Notes under the pieces: generated by a model
Told to the model about the DNA's origin: nothing
Seen by the model: only the letters and a program-made list of their open reading frames with translations
Databases searched by the model: none
Position numbers and translations under genes: made by a program
Shown here: one piece after another, positions 35,818-45,500 of the stretch
Position numbering within the stretch: position 1 is the first letter of the stretch
Layout: the number at the start of each line of letters is the position of its first letter
Source: Candidatus Poseidoniaceae archaeon
GTDB lineage: Archaea > Thermoplasmatota > Poseidoniia > Poseidoniales > Poseidoniaceae
DNA: 57,161 nt
Reading direction: 5' to 3'
Assembly: GCA_938084455.1 (NCBI GenBank)
Contig: CALKDX010000002.1
Location: 1-57,161, forward strand

Positions 35818-37533
35818 TCACTCGTGATTGATGCCCTTCCATGAATCGACGGCACGGTCGAAGTGTTCCCAGCCGCTGTTGTAGTAGATTCCAAGCAGAT
35901 CAAACACGTCATCGTAATGGGTTAGGTCTCGATCAACCATTCGCTGGAGCGCTTCTGCCCTCTTGAGCATTTCATCGTAAATATCACGCTTGTTGGCAAA
36001 ACCTGCCATTGCAGCAATTTTGTTTTCAAGCAAATGGCTTTGGAACATTCCGCGGAAGTAGTGTTTATCCTTCACAGGATCCCATTCGAACATACCACGG
36101 GTTAACACACCGTCACTGTGTTTGTTGTATCCAATAACTTCGTCAATACCTGTAACACGCCGGGCGATTCCTCCCCCTGGTGCTTCGACGACCTCTTGGA
36201 AAATAGCGAAATTCAGGTTATCGAAGAAACGAATTGGAACATTGATTGGGTCGCCGGTAAACCGTTGAATCATCTTCACAATTGACGATGCGTGGAACGT
36301 CGCAATGACCGGGTGGCCCGTTTGCATTGCCTGGAATGCTGTCGCTCCTTCGACACCACGTATTTCACCGATGATGATGTAACGTGGCCGGCTACGCAAT
36401 GCTGCCTTGAGTAAATCGAACATTTCCACACGAGACTCTTCGTTCTTTGAGGAACGGGTCACCAATCGTTGCCAAATCTTGTGGCGCACCTTGACTTCAG
36501 GAGTGTCTTCTGCCGAGTAAATCTTGACATTGTGGTCAATAAAAGGGAGAATGGCATTGAGGGTTGTGGTTTTTCCAGATGCAGTTTCCCCGGACACAAG
36601 AACCGACATACCGTATTCAAGGCAAATCCAGATGTAGGCTGCGACCTGCGAAGAAATGGTCCCCCAAGCAATGAGTTGTGTGATGGAGATGGTTTCTTCA
36701 GCAAACTTACGAATGGTGAATGATGGTCCTAACATGGACACGTCATCGGAGAAAATGATGTTGATACGAGAGCCATCGAGCAATGCGCCATCAATGATTG
36801 GTTTGTTGTCCGAAACAGGACGCCCGATACGCTCAGACATTGCTCTGAGGAAACGGGAAAGAATTTCTCGGTCCCTAAAGCGAATGTTGGATGTCACCAT
36901 GCCGAACACCTTGTGATCCATGTGGACGTGTTTCAGGCCAATTGAGTGAATATCTTCCAGCATCTCATCAGAAAGAAGGGGTTCAAGCGGTCCGTTTCGA
37001 ATGAGGTCACGAATCACGATGTACTCCAAGCGTGTGCGCTGCTCTTGATTGACAACGAGCCGCCTGTCTTCTAGCCCCAGCATTTCCCAAAGACGCCCTT
37101 GGCGCCGAGGTGCGACACCGATTTCTGTATCGAGAACAGTGTAACGAGCAACCATCTGACGGAGGATGTTTTCAAACTCATTATCTGTTGTGAAGGATGG
37201 AGCAGCTGGTGCTTCTTGGAGGAGAGTTTCAGTTAATTCTCTACGAATGTTTTCTTCCTCTTCAGTGAGTTGAGGCTCAAGGCCAAACCACAAAATTTGG
37301 CCACCACCCTCTTCATCAGCAGGAGGTTCGTAAATGTGAATGAAAATTGGTTCTTTTGCAAGGTAAATGAGGTTGAGGGGGCGTTCCTTTTTGGCATCCC
37401 TGTCAAGTTCACCGTAGTAGATCGGGCGAGTCCCGTAGCGAGCCTCGAAATCACGAACCCAGTCTGCGACGTGTTGGTGGGCAGCCATGACCCCATTGAG
37501 GTCACCCTTTGCGAATGTAGGTTCATCTGACAT
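35818..37533 (-). CDS. arlI: Archaellum assembly/rotation ATPase ArlI (571 aa)
   Basis: The hexameric secretion-type ATPase that drives filament assembly and rotation. The N-terminal domain (1-230) is acidic and typical of ArlI. The C-terminal motor has Walker A 'GETASGKTTT' (about 315-324), a Walker B/Asp-box 'YIIIGEIRGVEGATAFQAM' and a His-box 'GHPVIATFHAS'. A strong Shine-Dalgarno (GGAGGT, seven bases from the ATG) selects the start at 37533; a nearby ATG at 37537 is out of frame. The arlH stop is 14 bases upstream. Confidence 0.94.
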   Translation of the reverse strand: MSDEPTFAKGDLNGVMAAHQHVADWVRDFEARYGTRPIYYGELDRDAKKERPLNLIYLAKEPIFIHIYEPPADEEGGGQILWFGLEPQLTEEEENIRRELTETLLQEAPAAPSFTTDNEFENILRQMVARYTVLDTEIGVAPRRQGRLWEMLGLEDRRLVVNQEQRTRLEYIVIRDLIRNGPLEPLLSDEMLEDIHSIGLKHVHMDHKVFGMVTSNIRFRDREILSRFLRAMSERIGRPVSDNKPIIDGALLDGSRINIIFSDDVSMLGPSFTIRKFAEETISITQLIAWGTISSQVAAYIWICLEYGMSVLVSGETASGKTTTLNAILPFIDHNVKIYSAEDTPEVKVRHKIWQRLVTRSSKNEESRVEMFDLLKAALRSRPRYIIIGEIRGVEGATAFQAMQTGHPVIATFHASSIVKMIQRFTGDPINVPIRFFDNLNFAIFQEVVEAPGGGIARRVTGIDEVIGYNKHSDGVLTRGMFEWDPVKDKHYFRGMFQSHLLENKIAAMAGFANKRDIYDEMLKRAEALQRMVDRDLTHYDDVFDLLGIYYNSGWEHFDRAVDSWKGINHE

Positions 37534-37547
37534 TCATGGTACCTCCT

Positions 37548-38276
37548 TCAACTGACCGCCGTGATGTCGACGATGAAGCCCATGCTCGGCTCAACACGCC
37601 ATCCAACAGAAGTTTGAACTGGGCCTGCAGCCCTCAAAAACCTCGTAACAACGATGTTTCTTTTGATTTCACCACCGATCATAGCGGTGGTGAGATCAAG
37701 AACAATTTCTGCTGATGCACGCAAAGTGTGCATCATTTTGTGGTCCATTTCGTCAGGGTCGACGCACAACATGAGCGAGCGACCATCGGCACAAATGCGA
37801 CGAAGCCGCTGCATCATGGTAAAACGTTGAGTTTCGTCGAGCGAATCAGGCATTAGTGAACTCGCTGCATCGATAATCACGACGTCTGCGAGTGCGATTG
37901 CCTCTGCTTCAAGCAGTTCGTTTAGCCCGACATCCGGTAGGGCTTCTGCAATAGTTCCAAAACGGGAGAAGACCATCAGTTGGCCTTCCCGAATGGCATC
38001 TGTGATACCGTAACCAATGGATTCCATTTGCTCAATCCAGCCGCGAGTCGTGAGTTCAGTTGTGATCACGAGTACTTTCACACCGTTTTCTACCATACCA
38101 TAGGCAAGTCGTTGTGAGATGAGTGATTTACCGCCACCCACTCCACCTTGGAGGACATACAAGGAACGGTTTGGTAACCGCAATCCCATGGAATCACCCA
38201 GGGAGTCTGTTTCCAAATCGAAAGGAAAACCGTCTTCTATCGGCTTGTGAGCCGTCAAAAATGGATCTTCCTTCAA
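37548..38276 (-). CDS. arlH: Archaellum ATPase-like regulator ArlH (242 aa)
   Basis: A RecA/KaiC-like protein that binds ATP and forms a ring with ArlI in the cytosolic motor. Walker A is GGVGGGKS at 44-51 and Walker B lies in 'ALADVVIIDAASSLM'. The presence of ArlH next to ArlI and ArlJ separates an archaellum from other type IV pilus systems. The start overlaps the arlG stop by four bases (coupled). The protein is of normal family length. Confidence 0.92.
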   Translation of the reverse strand: MKEDPFLTAHKPIEDGFPFDLETDSLGDSMGLRLPNRSLYVLQGGVGGGKSLISQRLAYGMVENGVKVLVITTELTTRGWIEQMESIGYGITDAIREGQLMVFSRFGTIAEALPDVGLNELLEAEAIALADVVIIDAASSLMPDSLDETQRFTMMQRLRRICADGRSLMLCVDPDEMDHKMMHTLRASAEIVLDLTTAMIGGEIKRNIVVTRFLRAAGPVQTSVGWRVEPSMGFIVDITAVS

Positions 38277-38764
38277 GAGAGCCTCACCTCGACATTCATT
38301 GATGCACTTGATGACATGCCACCAACGACTTCAGATGTGACGATGGCGTACAATTTGACATCGTCCCCTGCCGCAAATGGAGTGGTTCCGTAAGAGGAAT
38401 CTTCAATCACAATTTCAGCAAGTTCGTTTGAGTCCCACGTGGGCCCGGTGATTGTGGCAGTGGTATTGGTTGGAGCTTGCCCGTTCACGAGCACGGCGAT
38501 GAGTTGTTCATCCAGTGGATGGATTCCGGTGTTTTGCAGGTAGAAGGTGATGGACGGTGTCGAACCGCTGGTGTCAACATCCACCATCATTGGGTCGCCG
38601 GCAAAATCCAAGCCGAGTTCACCCGTGAAGGTGATGCCCTGCTGATTTTTTTGAGCCGTTCTCGCCATTGCCGACCATTCCGTGATCAGCAGTGCACTCA
38701 CAGAACTCGAGATCAACAAGCCCGTGATGAGCATGATGAAGGTTGATGCGCCACCGTCTGCCAT
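38273..38764 (-). CDS. arlG: Archaellum stator-type protein ArlG (163 aa)
   Basis: One N-terminal hydrophobic helix ('TFIMLITGLLISSSVSALLI') followed by a beta-sandwich ectodomain ('PSITFYLQNTGIHPLDEQLIAVLVNGQ'), the ArlF/ArlG architecture. In characterised systems ArlF and ArlG form the stator in the pseudoperiplasm, with ArlF binding the S-layer. Its position between arlF and arlH is canonical. It begins nine bases after the arlF stop. Confidence 0.87.
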   Translation of the reverse strand: MADGGASTFIMLITGLLISSSVSALLITEWSAMARTAQKNQQGITFTGELGLDFAGDPMMVDVDTSGSTPSITFYLQNTGIHPLDEQLIAVLVNGQAPTNTTATITGPTWDSNELAEIVIEDSSYGTTPFAAGDDVKLYAIVTSEVVGGMSSSASMNVEVRLS

Positions 38765-38773
38765 AGCCAGTCC

Positions 38774-39415
38774 TCAGAGCGTAGTACCTACTGTTGTACC
38801 GCCATAGGTGAAGGCAAGGCGGACATGGTTTGTAGGTGATAATTCCCAACGCAGATCAAGCGTTTCCCCAGAATACCAATACCCGCTGGACAAGCCAATT
38901 GGGTTTGATGCTGAGAGCGTTTGCGGATCTGTCCCATCGAGGAACAGCCAAACATCCTCGGTAGGGAGGGTGACTGCACCATCGTTGGTGATCACGGCAA
39001 AAACGTAAGTCTTCATGACGGGGGTAAGTGTTGCAGCAGCTGTAGGTGTCTGAGCGGGTGTTCCAAAAGAGATGACAGGAGTGGATGTCGAACAATCGCC
39101 GGTGCTGGTGATGGACACGGCGTCGATGACTCCATTGCTGTCAACTGTGAAACTTGCGCTAAATCCTGTACACGAGGACGCAACAAGGGTCCCGTTGACG
39201 TAATCTGTTCCTCCGTTCGTGATGGTGATGTCTTCAAGGGCGAAAAGCCAGATATCACTCGAATCAACGGTGAAACTCGGTAGAGGCTCAGCAGCGGATT
39301 CAATCGAATCCATTGAGGATTCAAACTGATTTCCAATCGTTTGAACGGCCATGGAAAACACGACCAATAACGATACCCCAATGATGAGGCCACCAATACC
39401 CACCGAGCCAGCCAT
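38774..39415 (-). CDS. arlF: Archaellum stator-type protein ArlF (213 aa)
   Basis: An N-terminal hydrophobic helix ('VGIGGLIIGVSLLVVFSMAV') precedes a beta-rich ectodomain with a Cys pair ('ASSCTGFS', 'STGDCST'). It is larger than typical ArlF because of an inserted beta segment at about 85-125. The frame allows a GTG start at 39427, but the ATG at 39415 has a Shine-Dalgarno (GAGGTGG) at good distance and gives the classical N-terminus. Ectodomain contact with the envelope is known for ArlF in other archaea; the local binding partner is unknown. Confidence 0.82.
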   Translation of the reverse strand: MAGSVGIGGLIIGVSLLVVFSMAVQTIGNQFESSMDSIESAAEPLPSFTVDSSDIWLFALEDITITNGGTDYVNGTLVASSCTGFSASFTVDSNGVIDAVSITSTGDCSTSTPVISFGTPAQTPTAAATLTPVMKTYVFAVITNDGAVTLPTEDVWLFLDGTDPQTLSASNPIGLSSGYWYSGETLDLRWELSPTNHVRLAFTYGGTTVGTTL

Positions 39416-39416
39416 T

Positions 39417-40250
39417 TCAGGCTCCACCTCGGAGAGAACTCACACTTCGCCAGGAACTGACGAGTGATGAGAACGTTAGCAAATCTTTGTGGGGCAGATG
39501 GTCATCAAGCGCAGCCTCGGCTTCACCGGGTGCTGCAAGTTGAACAATTGCCAGAACAGATCGACCTTCTTCGTCGTTCAGCATACCTGAAGACATGGCC
39601 TTCTGAGTGAAACTAACTGCCGCCATGCCAGACATGTTGTCGAGCAAGAGGGCAGAAACTGTCGGTGCGCCCACGCTGTTTCCAGCAGTGGTTGCGCCAT
39701 GCGATGGAGCGTGCAAGAATGGATTTGCAGCGAGAGCTTGCGCTTCGTACAATTCCACCAAGGGTGCTTCATCAACTTCCTTCAGTCGGTCGTTGCCTGT
39801 AACGGAGATCACTTCTCCGCTTGCGGTGACAATCATGTCTCCATCAAGCGCAGTTGGGTCGTCACCGTCTTCGGATGCCTCACCTTCTGCTGCGAGTGCT
39901 GCAGAGGGCGTCTCAAGACGAACTTCGACATTCCGAAGCACATCCTCGACCATGTCGAGGCGGCTGCTGATCATGCGTTCAAGTCCCGAGGTGTCAACTG
40001 TGGCGTTCACAGGAGAGGCAGGTGCTGGTGCGAGGCTTGCTGCAACGCTGGGCACACTGCCGATGCTGTTGAGGCGTGCTTTGGTAGGACCTGGAGAGAT
40101 GGTCCACGCATCTTCCTCGCCAAGTTCACCCTCTTCGGGAAGAGGGACTTGCTCAATAGCGATGTTCGCCATTATTTTGAGCCGATCTTCAGTGAGAGCC
40201 GCGTCTTCATCAATGTCCTCATTTGCACTGTTGCCAAATGGCCATGCCAT
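39417..40250 (-). CDS. Putative ArlC/D/E-like archaellum cytosolic protein (277 aa)
   Basis: A soluble acidic protein without signal or membrane segment. It has a disordered Ala/Pro/Ser-rich middle (about 60-110), a helix near 85-112 ('LERMISSRLDMVEDVLRNVEV') and a helical C-terminal domain (about 180-277, 'NMSGMAAVSFTQKAM', 'FSSLVSSWRSVSSL'). In other euryarchaea this position, between the archaellins and arlF, is taken by arlC, arlD or arlE, which build the cytosolic ring and link to chemotaxis. I infer the role from position, acidity and size; motif similarity is weak. A Shine-Dalgarno (GGAGGAA) precedes the ATG at 40250. Confidence 0.6.
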   Translation of the reverse strand: MAWPFGNSANEDIDEDAALTEDRLKIMANIAIEQVPLPEEGELGEEDAWTISPGPTKARLNSIGSVPSVAASLAPAPASPVNATVDTSGLERMISSRLDMVEDVLRNVEVRLETPSAALAAEGEASEDGDDPTALDGDMIVTASGEVISVTGNDRLKEVDEAPLVELYEAQALAANPFLHAPSHGATTAGNSVGAPTVSALLLDNMSGMAAVSFTQKAMSSGMLNDEEGRSVLAIVQLAAPGEAEAALDDHLPHKDLLTFSSLVSSWRSVSSLRGGA

Positions 40251-40262
40251 GATAATTCCTCC

Positions 40263-40295
40263 TCTAAGGGCGCTTTTTCAAGCAGAGCCCTTAGA
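40263..40295 (-). terminator. Strong hairpin between the archaellin genes and the rest of the arl operon
   Basis: TCTAAGGGC (40263-40271) and GCCCTTAGA (40287-40295) form a perfect nine-pair stem. Inside it GCTT/AAGC adds four pairs around TTTC, leaving a three-base AGA bulge. The 50-base gap between the archaellin stop and the next gene is almost entirely this structure, with the next gene's Shine-Dalgarno beginning right at its edge. No long U-run follows, so partial termination or an mRNA-stability barrier is more likely than a full stop, keeping archaellin mRNA more abundant than motor mRNA. Confidence 0.6.
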
Positions 40296-40300
40296 AAGCA

Positions 40301-40867
40301 TCAAACAACCTTGGACCCAGCAGCTGTGGCACCCAAACTAAGGGTCTCAAAGGTGGTTCCTCCGGAGCCGACGTGGATGTAAGCTTGGACTGTGTTGCCG
40401 CTGCCTACGGTGGCAGCGGTACAATCCAGGCCTCCAGCAGCCGTACCGGAAAGGATCATTGTGTAACCGGTCGAGGGTTGCATGGTAGCAGCTGCTCCGC
40501 CAGTTCCGTCCATCAGTTCAACGGTTCCAACTGCGCCTTCAACTGGCAATGTACCTGGGCACATCAATTGGTAGGTGATTGAGTTGGTTGGGGCTGGCTC
40601 ACTGCCTGGTGCGAGACGCACATACAGTTTGTAGCCAGTGGTTCCGTCGACGTATGCGGCATTAATCATGACTTTACCAGCCATGTTGTCTGCGGTGTCG
40701 TCGCCAGTTTGTTGAGCGTTCTGTTGAAGCGCTTCAGCAGTCTGGATGATCACTGCTGCTGCAACTGCAGCAACAAGGATCAAAGCAATGAAGACGATCA
40801 TAGCGCCGATACCAATGGCAGCGACCTTGTCATCTTGGAATTCTTGATTGCGAGTGTTTGCCTTCAT
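40301..40867 (-). CDS. arlB: Archaellin, filament subunit, second copy (188 aa)
   Basis: A type IV pilin-like archaellin. A short charged leader is followed by 'DDKVAAIGIGAMIVFIALILV', a class III signal: the prepilin-type peptidase (not in the window) would cut just before the AAIGIG stretch, leaving a long hydrophobic helix that packs the filament core. The helix continues 'AEALQQNAQQTGDDTADNMAGKV', the archaellin consensus, then a beta-rich surface domain with two Cys. It overlaps the upstream archaellin stop by four bases. The C-terminus ('FETLSLGATAAGSKVV') matches the paralogue. Confidence 0.92.
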   Translation of the reverse strand: MKANTRNQEFQDDKVAAIGIGAMIVFIALILVAAVAAAVIIQTAEALQQNAQQTGDDTADNMAGKVMINAAYVDGTTGYKLYVRLAPGSEPAPTNSITYQLMCPGTLPVEGAVGTVELMDGTGGAAATMQPSTGYTMILSGTAAGGLDCTAATVGSGNTVQAYIHVGSGGTTFETLSLGATAAGSKVV

Positions 40868-41427
40868 ACAACCACCACTCCTCTGTCGACACTACCGCCG
40901 TAGCTGAGTAGTTCGTAAGTGAATCCACCGGATCCGGATTGAATCATGAATTCATTTGCGGTGTTTGCTGTTGGTGGGCAGTTGGTAGCACCAGCCAAGT
41001 TGAGCGTGATGCTGTAGGTCGAACCTGTGTTGAGGGTCACTGCGTTTCCGTTTGCGCCGACTTGGCTAGCGGTTGTGAAATCGCCAGCGTTTGAGTTTGC
41101 TCCACACTCAATTGCCCACATGACGTTTGCGGCAGTGATTGAATCAGAGCCGGGTGCGAGTTCAAATGTGACAAAGATCGATGTTGCAGGGTCTGCTGCA
41201 CCGGTTGTCACAATGCTCTTGATGAAGACCTTGGAGGCCAACAAATCTGTTGTTTCTTCACCGGTTGTCTGTGCGTTTTGTTGCAATTGCTCTGCAGTCT
41301 GAATAATGACTGCTGCTGCAACCGCCGCAACAAGAATCAGGGCAATGAAGACAATCATTGCACCAATACCAATTGCAGCGAGGTTATCGCTGTTTTCGTT
41401 CGTATTTTCTTTCATATTTTTCACCAT
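40864..41427 (-). CDS. arlB: Archaellin, filament subunit, first copy (187 aa)
   Basis: A paralogue of the next archaellin. The processing site and helix 'NLAAIGIGAMIVFIALILV' and the following 'IIQTAEQLQQNAQTTGEE' are nearly identical; the surface domain differs but keeps the same end ('YELLSYGGSVDRG') and two Cys. The ATG at 41427 follows an A-rich leader and a GGGGGA Shine-Dalgarno-like run; the Met at residue 5 could also serve. As first archaellin it may be the major filament protein; which copy dominates cannot be read from DNA. Confidence 0.92.
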   Translation of the reverse strand: MVKNMKENTNENSDNLAAIGIGAMIVFIALILVAAVAAAVIIQTAEQLQQNAQTTGEETTDLLASKVFIKSIVTTGAADPATSIFVTFELAPGSDSITAANVMWAIECGANSNAGDFTTASQVGANGNAVTLNTGSTYSITLNLAGATNCPPTANTANEFMIQSGSGGFTYELLSYGGSVDRGVVVV

Positions 41428-41474
41428 TTTTTGTTTTTTTTTGTATCCCCCACGTAGGGTGGAATTGGAGTGGT

Positions 41475-42536
41475 TCAGGCGTTGCCTCCCGAACCGATTT
41501 TGATGCGCAGAGGCATGCGAATAAGAGCGACTTCATCTGGTGCGAGACGATTGATGAAGGGAACCTTAGGTGTTGTAAACCCGGGCGGTATCCACGGCGA
41601 TAGCACGATGTCTTGCAGTGGCTCCATGGACCGGTTTTGCGCACGAATGGTGGCTGTGATTTCACCTGTACGCATTTCGTATGAGGTTGCAATGGCGAGT
41701 TTTCTCGACAAAGGAATTTCATCCGCTCCATACCTTCGGTTTGCTTTGACTTCAAACCGAAGCGGTAGGTTGCCACCAGGTGCAATGATTGGAAGGTCAA
41801 CCGATGAAGGAACGCAAGTCCAGCCCTCCGGCACAGGAGGGGCGAGTCGCATGTTTGGCATGGCAACTGGGCCATCGTTGATGATTCGCACGATCAACAC
41901 GCCTTCATCGCCACCAGCAGGCCATCGAGTGTCAAGGCCGAGCCAGAAGTGTCGGAATAAGAAGGGATTGAGGGTGGATGTGTTGCCACCAATCAGGTCA
42001 TCGACAAGGTGCTCGACTTCGCCTGCAGCGATGGCTACATCGCCAATTTCTGCTGCACCGGTTGCAGAACGCAAACGCAGCAGAATCGTTTCCACTTCCG
42101 ACTCGTTAATTTTTTTCTCGCTCAAGAGTCGGTGGAGCATAGCGATGTTTCTGCGCAAATGAAGAACATCTTCCTCAAGCAGTGCAAGCGATTGTTCGGC
42201 TTTCTTGACCGACTTGCGGGCCTTTCGAAGGTTGTGGGTGTTGAGGAATTGCTTTGCGTCAGCGATGTCAACTTCGGTACCCGCTAACGAATTGCCCTCA
42301 TCTTGTATGACGCCAAAGACAAGCGATTCGAGTTCTCTTGATGCAGAAATTAAACGGTCTGCAGAATCTTTGCTTGCTGCAATAGCAGCCCGTGCTTCCT
42401 CTACTTCACCCTCAGACATCTCTGTGGTTGTCGCCATCGATTCGCCCAATTCCGCATCAGGAACATCGAACCCTGCATCGACTTCGTCGAGCAGCATATC
42501 TGGGTCGTCAATGACGTCAACATCTTGCTTAGACAT
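41475..42536 (-). CDS. Cytosolic coiled-coil plus beta-sandwich protein in the arl operon (353 aa)
   Basis: Not a standard archaellum protein. It has no signal peptide or membrane helix. Residues 1-55 are acidic and disordered. About 55-180 form helices with heptad character ('NLRKARKSVKKAEQSLALLEEDVLHLRRNI'-type segment, in pieces). Residues about 205-353 look like one or two beta-sandwich modules with 'VLIVRIINDGPVAMPNMRLAPP' and 'WTCVPSSVDLPIIAPGGNLPLRFEV', the pattern of NEW3/CARDB domains. Its start overlaps the end of the giant upstream gene by eight bases, so it is coupled to it. I infer a cytosolic partner linking that membrane protein to the motor; the function is unproven. Confidence 0.75.
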   Translation of the reverse strand: MSKQDVDVIDDPDMLLDEVDAGFDVPDAELGESMATTTEMSEGEVEEARAAIAASKDSADRLISASRELESLVFGVIQDEGNSLAGTEVDIADAKQFLNTHNLRKARKSVKKAEQSLALLEEDVLHLRRNIAMLHRLLSEKKINESEVETILLRLRSATGAAEIGDVAIAAGEVEHLVDDLIGGNTSTLNPFLFRHFWLGLDTRWPAGGDEGVLIVRIINDGPVAMPNMRLAPPVPEGWTCVPSSVDLPIIAPGGNLPLRFEVKANRRYGADEIPLSRKLAIATSYEMRTGEITATIRAQNRSMEPLQDIVLSPWIPPGFTTPKVPFINRLAPDEVALIRMPLRIKIGSGGNA

Positions 42537-45500
42537 CGTCGTTCACCTCCTCTGTTGAAGCCTCACCTGAAACGATGGAACCAACGGTTGCAGTACCGGA
42601 GAGTTCTCCAAAGATTTCGTCCAAATCCAAGCCATCATTTGCCAGTTCGTTGAACAGGCGTGCCGGGTCGCCAAGGTCGCGTTCAATGCGAGTGGCCTTG
42701 ACTTCGATGTCCGTCAAACGACCGTAGAGATTACCATACGCACGGTCAGCGCGGAGAATGATCATCCAAACGCCGAGCATGACAATCGTGACATAAACGA
42801 CCACTGAAACGAGGTTGTTTTGGTCGTTGTAGATTTGTGGAGGTAGCCCGAGGACAACCGCCAAGAATCCCAACACCGGCACAGCAAGAATGACGCTGAG
42901 TTGTCTTCTGCTGTCGCGTAGAGCGTCGAAGTGATCCGCATAGAGCGTGGAAACGCCACGACGGGCTCTTTGGTAATCTTCGTGAATGAGTTTGAACTCT
43001 TCAGCACTGGCCCAACTCATTCGCCAAATCCAAAGGGCTGCGAGGAAAAGCACGGAAAGCCCCCAGAATGGTAAATCGAGGACATGGAACGCGAAGCCGA
43101 ACCCAAGCACACCGGAGTAGACCGATAGAAGGCGGAATTTCTCATTTTGACCTGTTAAGCGCAAAAGAATGAACGATGTGAGGAAACAAATGATGAGTGC
43201 AATGAAGCTCGTAGATACCCCTGGGGATGACGATTCAACATCAAGTTCAATGGTTCGAACGTCATTGCCTACAACGTTCTTTGCCATGTACACCGCATCG
43301 ACGGTTGCTGTGCAGGTTGTAGATTGGGATTGAATCCACCAGTCGATGGCATTGGGTTGAATGACCCATGTGAGTTCTACCGATTGGCCCGGTCCAAGCA
43401 GACCAATCATTGGTCCGTCACTCGGGTTTGTTGGAATATTGATAATCACTGCGTCAGGGCATTCAAGCGCCACATCGATGCCGATTGCTGATGCCGTACC
43501 GGCGTTGAGCACGGTTAGCGTTAGGTCGTATTCTTCACCCTCAGCAAGACTCACCTCACCCATTGCTTCGACCAGTGGATCTGCAAAGACATCCAAGGCA
43601 AAACTGAACGTTTCCGGGTCGAAATTCGAGTAATTGGCGTTCTCGGTCGGATGGTACAAACGGAATTCCAAGTCCCATCCATCGCCAGAGAGGATGTTTG
43701 GACGAACGGGGGTTTGGACTCGAATCTTAATCGGATTGGTTGTGTCCCACGCACTGCGTTCTGGCAGAGAAATTCTGGCCGCCTCGCCTTGGGTACCAGA
43801 GGCACACGAAGAGGATTCAAGCGGCAAGGTGATTTCCGTGTTGTTGGCATCTGGAAGGATGACTGTGAATGACCATGGGTAGTCCGCCTCATTCAGGTTC
43901 AACGAACTGAAGTCCAGCATGCGGGTAGCGCCGCACAATTCAAGCTCATAGGCAGCGCTCAATGCTTGGCCGTTTGGAATGTGAGAATACGTGAGGTCGA
44001 TGTCCAATGGAGGGTCACCGACCTCCGGTCGAAGTACAATTTCCCCGGTGCTGAAGAACCGAGACATCATGAGTTGAGTTGCGAACGAGGCGTTTCCTTC
44101 GACCAATGCATCGCTTGGCTGATAGTAGATCTTGAAGTCAGCAGTTGTCGACAAATCGGGTTCGAAATTCAGAGCCTCGACGCTGAAGATATGAGTCACA
44201 GGGACGCCAATTGGCAATGTAAGTGTGGTTGGGGCGTCTGAGACCATTGCCCAATCGGTCGATTGGATGGTCAGCCCGGGTGCATTGATGACGTAACCGA
44301 CTTGAACCTCAACATCTCGATTTCCAGTGTTGAGCAGCGAAACTTCCCATGTTCGTGTGCCTTGGCGATAAAATTCCATTTCTGTAGGCCAGTCTTCTAC
44401 TTCCAAGGTGAACAACGCACCAACTCTGAGTTGAATCACCACGCTTGTTTTGAAGGCTGAAGAATCAGCATCATACACTGAGATTGTCAAATTGTGCACT
44501 GAACCATCGAGCAGCGTTGTCTCGCCACCGAGGCTTGGAACGCTCACAACAACCTGCCCTGCGATGGTTTGATTGATCGATAATGTCATGCCGATTTCAC
44601 TGACATCGGTTGACCATTCGCCTTCAACAGTAGGCTTGACAATCACCGACTCCTGAAGGTTGCCAATGTTGGTCACATTGAACTCAACCATGGTCATTTC
44701 ACCGGGTGTGACGGCAACGACCTGAGGACCTTCGACTTGAATATCAGAACTCTTGGTGATGTTGGCAGTAATGTTTGCAGACATGTTGACGACGCCGCTT
44801 GAATCTTCGACCCAAACAGTGGTGACGTAGTTTTGGTCAGCACTGGCTGTGGAGGATGGTGTGGCCCTCACCTTGATGATGTCCTCGTAATTTGGGGCGA
44901 TTAACATCGATGGATTCGAATCAAGTTCGAACATTACGTCGCCTGCTTCACTGTTGTCAAGCCAGACATAGAATGTCGTTGGAGCGTTTCCAGTGTTTGT
45001 GATCTTGATGGTCTTGAATTCGCCCACATCAGTGGGTGCTAACGATAGAGTTTGGGTCAGCGGGAAAAGAGTCCCATTGCGGATTTCACCAACCCGAATT
45101 GGCAGAATGTGTTCGGTAATGATTTCGCCTGTGTCTCGGTGTTCAACCGTGAGGGTGAGTGGGATAATCGAATTTGCTGGAACAAAGGGGTCGGTTGTAA
45201 TCAGCAACTCAACAATGGTTTTGTGAGCGCCTCCGACATCTGGATGATCAGCAACATCCGCGGAGAGGTTATCGATTGTGTCAGTGGTTCCATTGAATTC
45301 AACGGTCCAATCGCTTGGTACATCTGCCACTCGCAATCTGTAAGAAGTAAGGTCGTTTCCGGTGTTTGCCAGTTGGAAGGCCACGGGCGTTTGGACACCG
45401 ACCATCACATCGACCGGTCCGTCTTCGAGAATATCCGCTCCATAGACGGTTGGAATGATGATTGACAAGTTCCTTGTGACAGGAGTGGCGCCAACGCCGC

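Noticed and set aside
34005-41427. Interpretation as a Tad or adhesive type IV pilus cluster
   Set aside because: ArlH, ArlF and ArlG together with archaellin-type subunits define an archaellum; pilus clusters lack ArlH.
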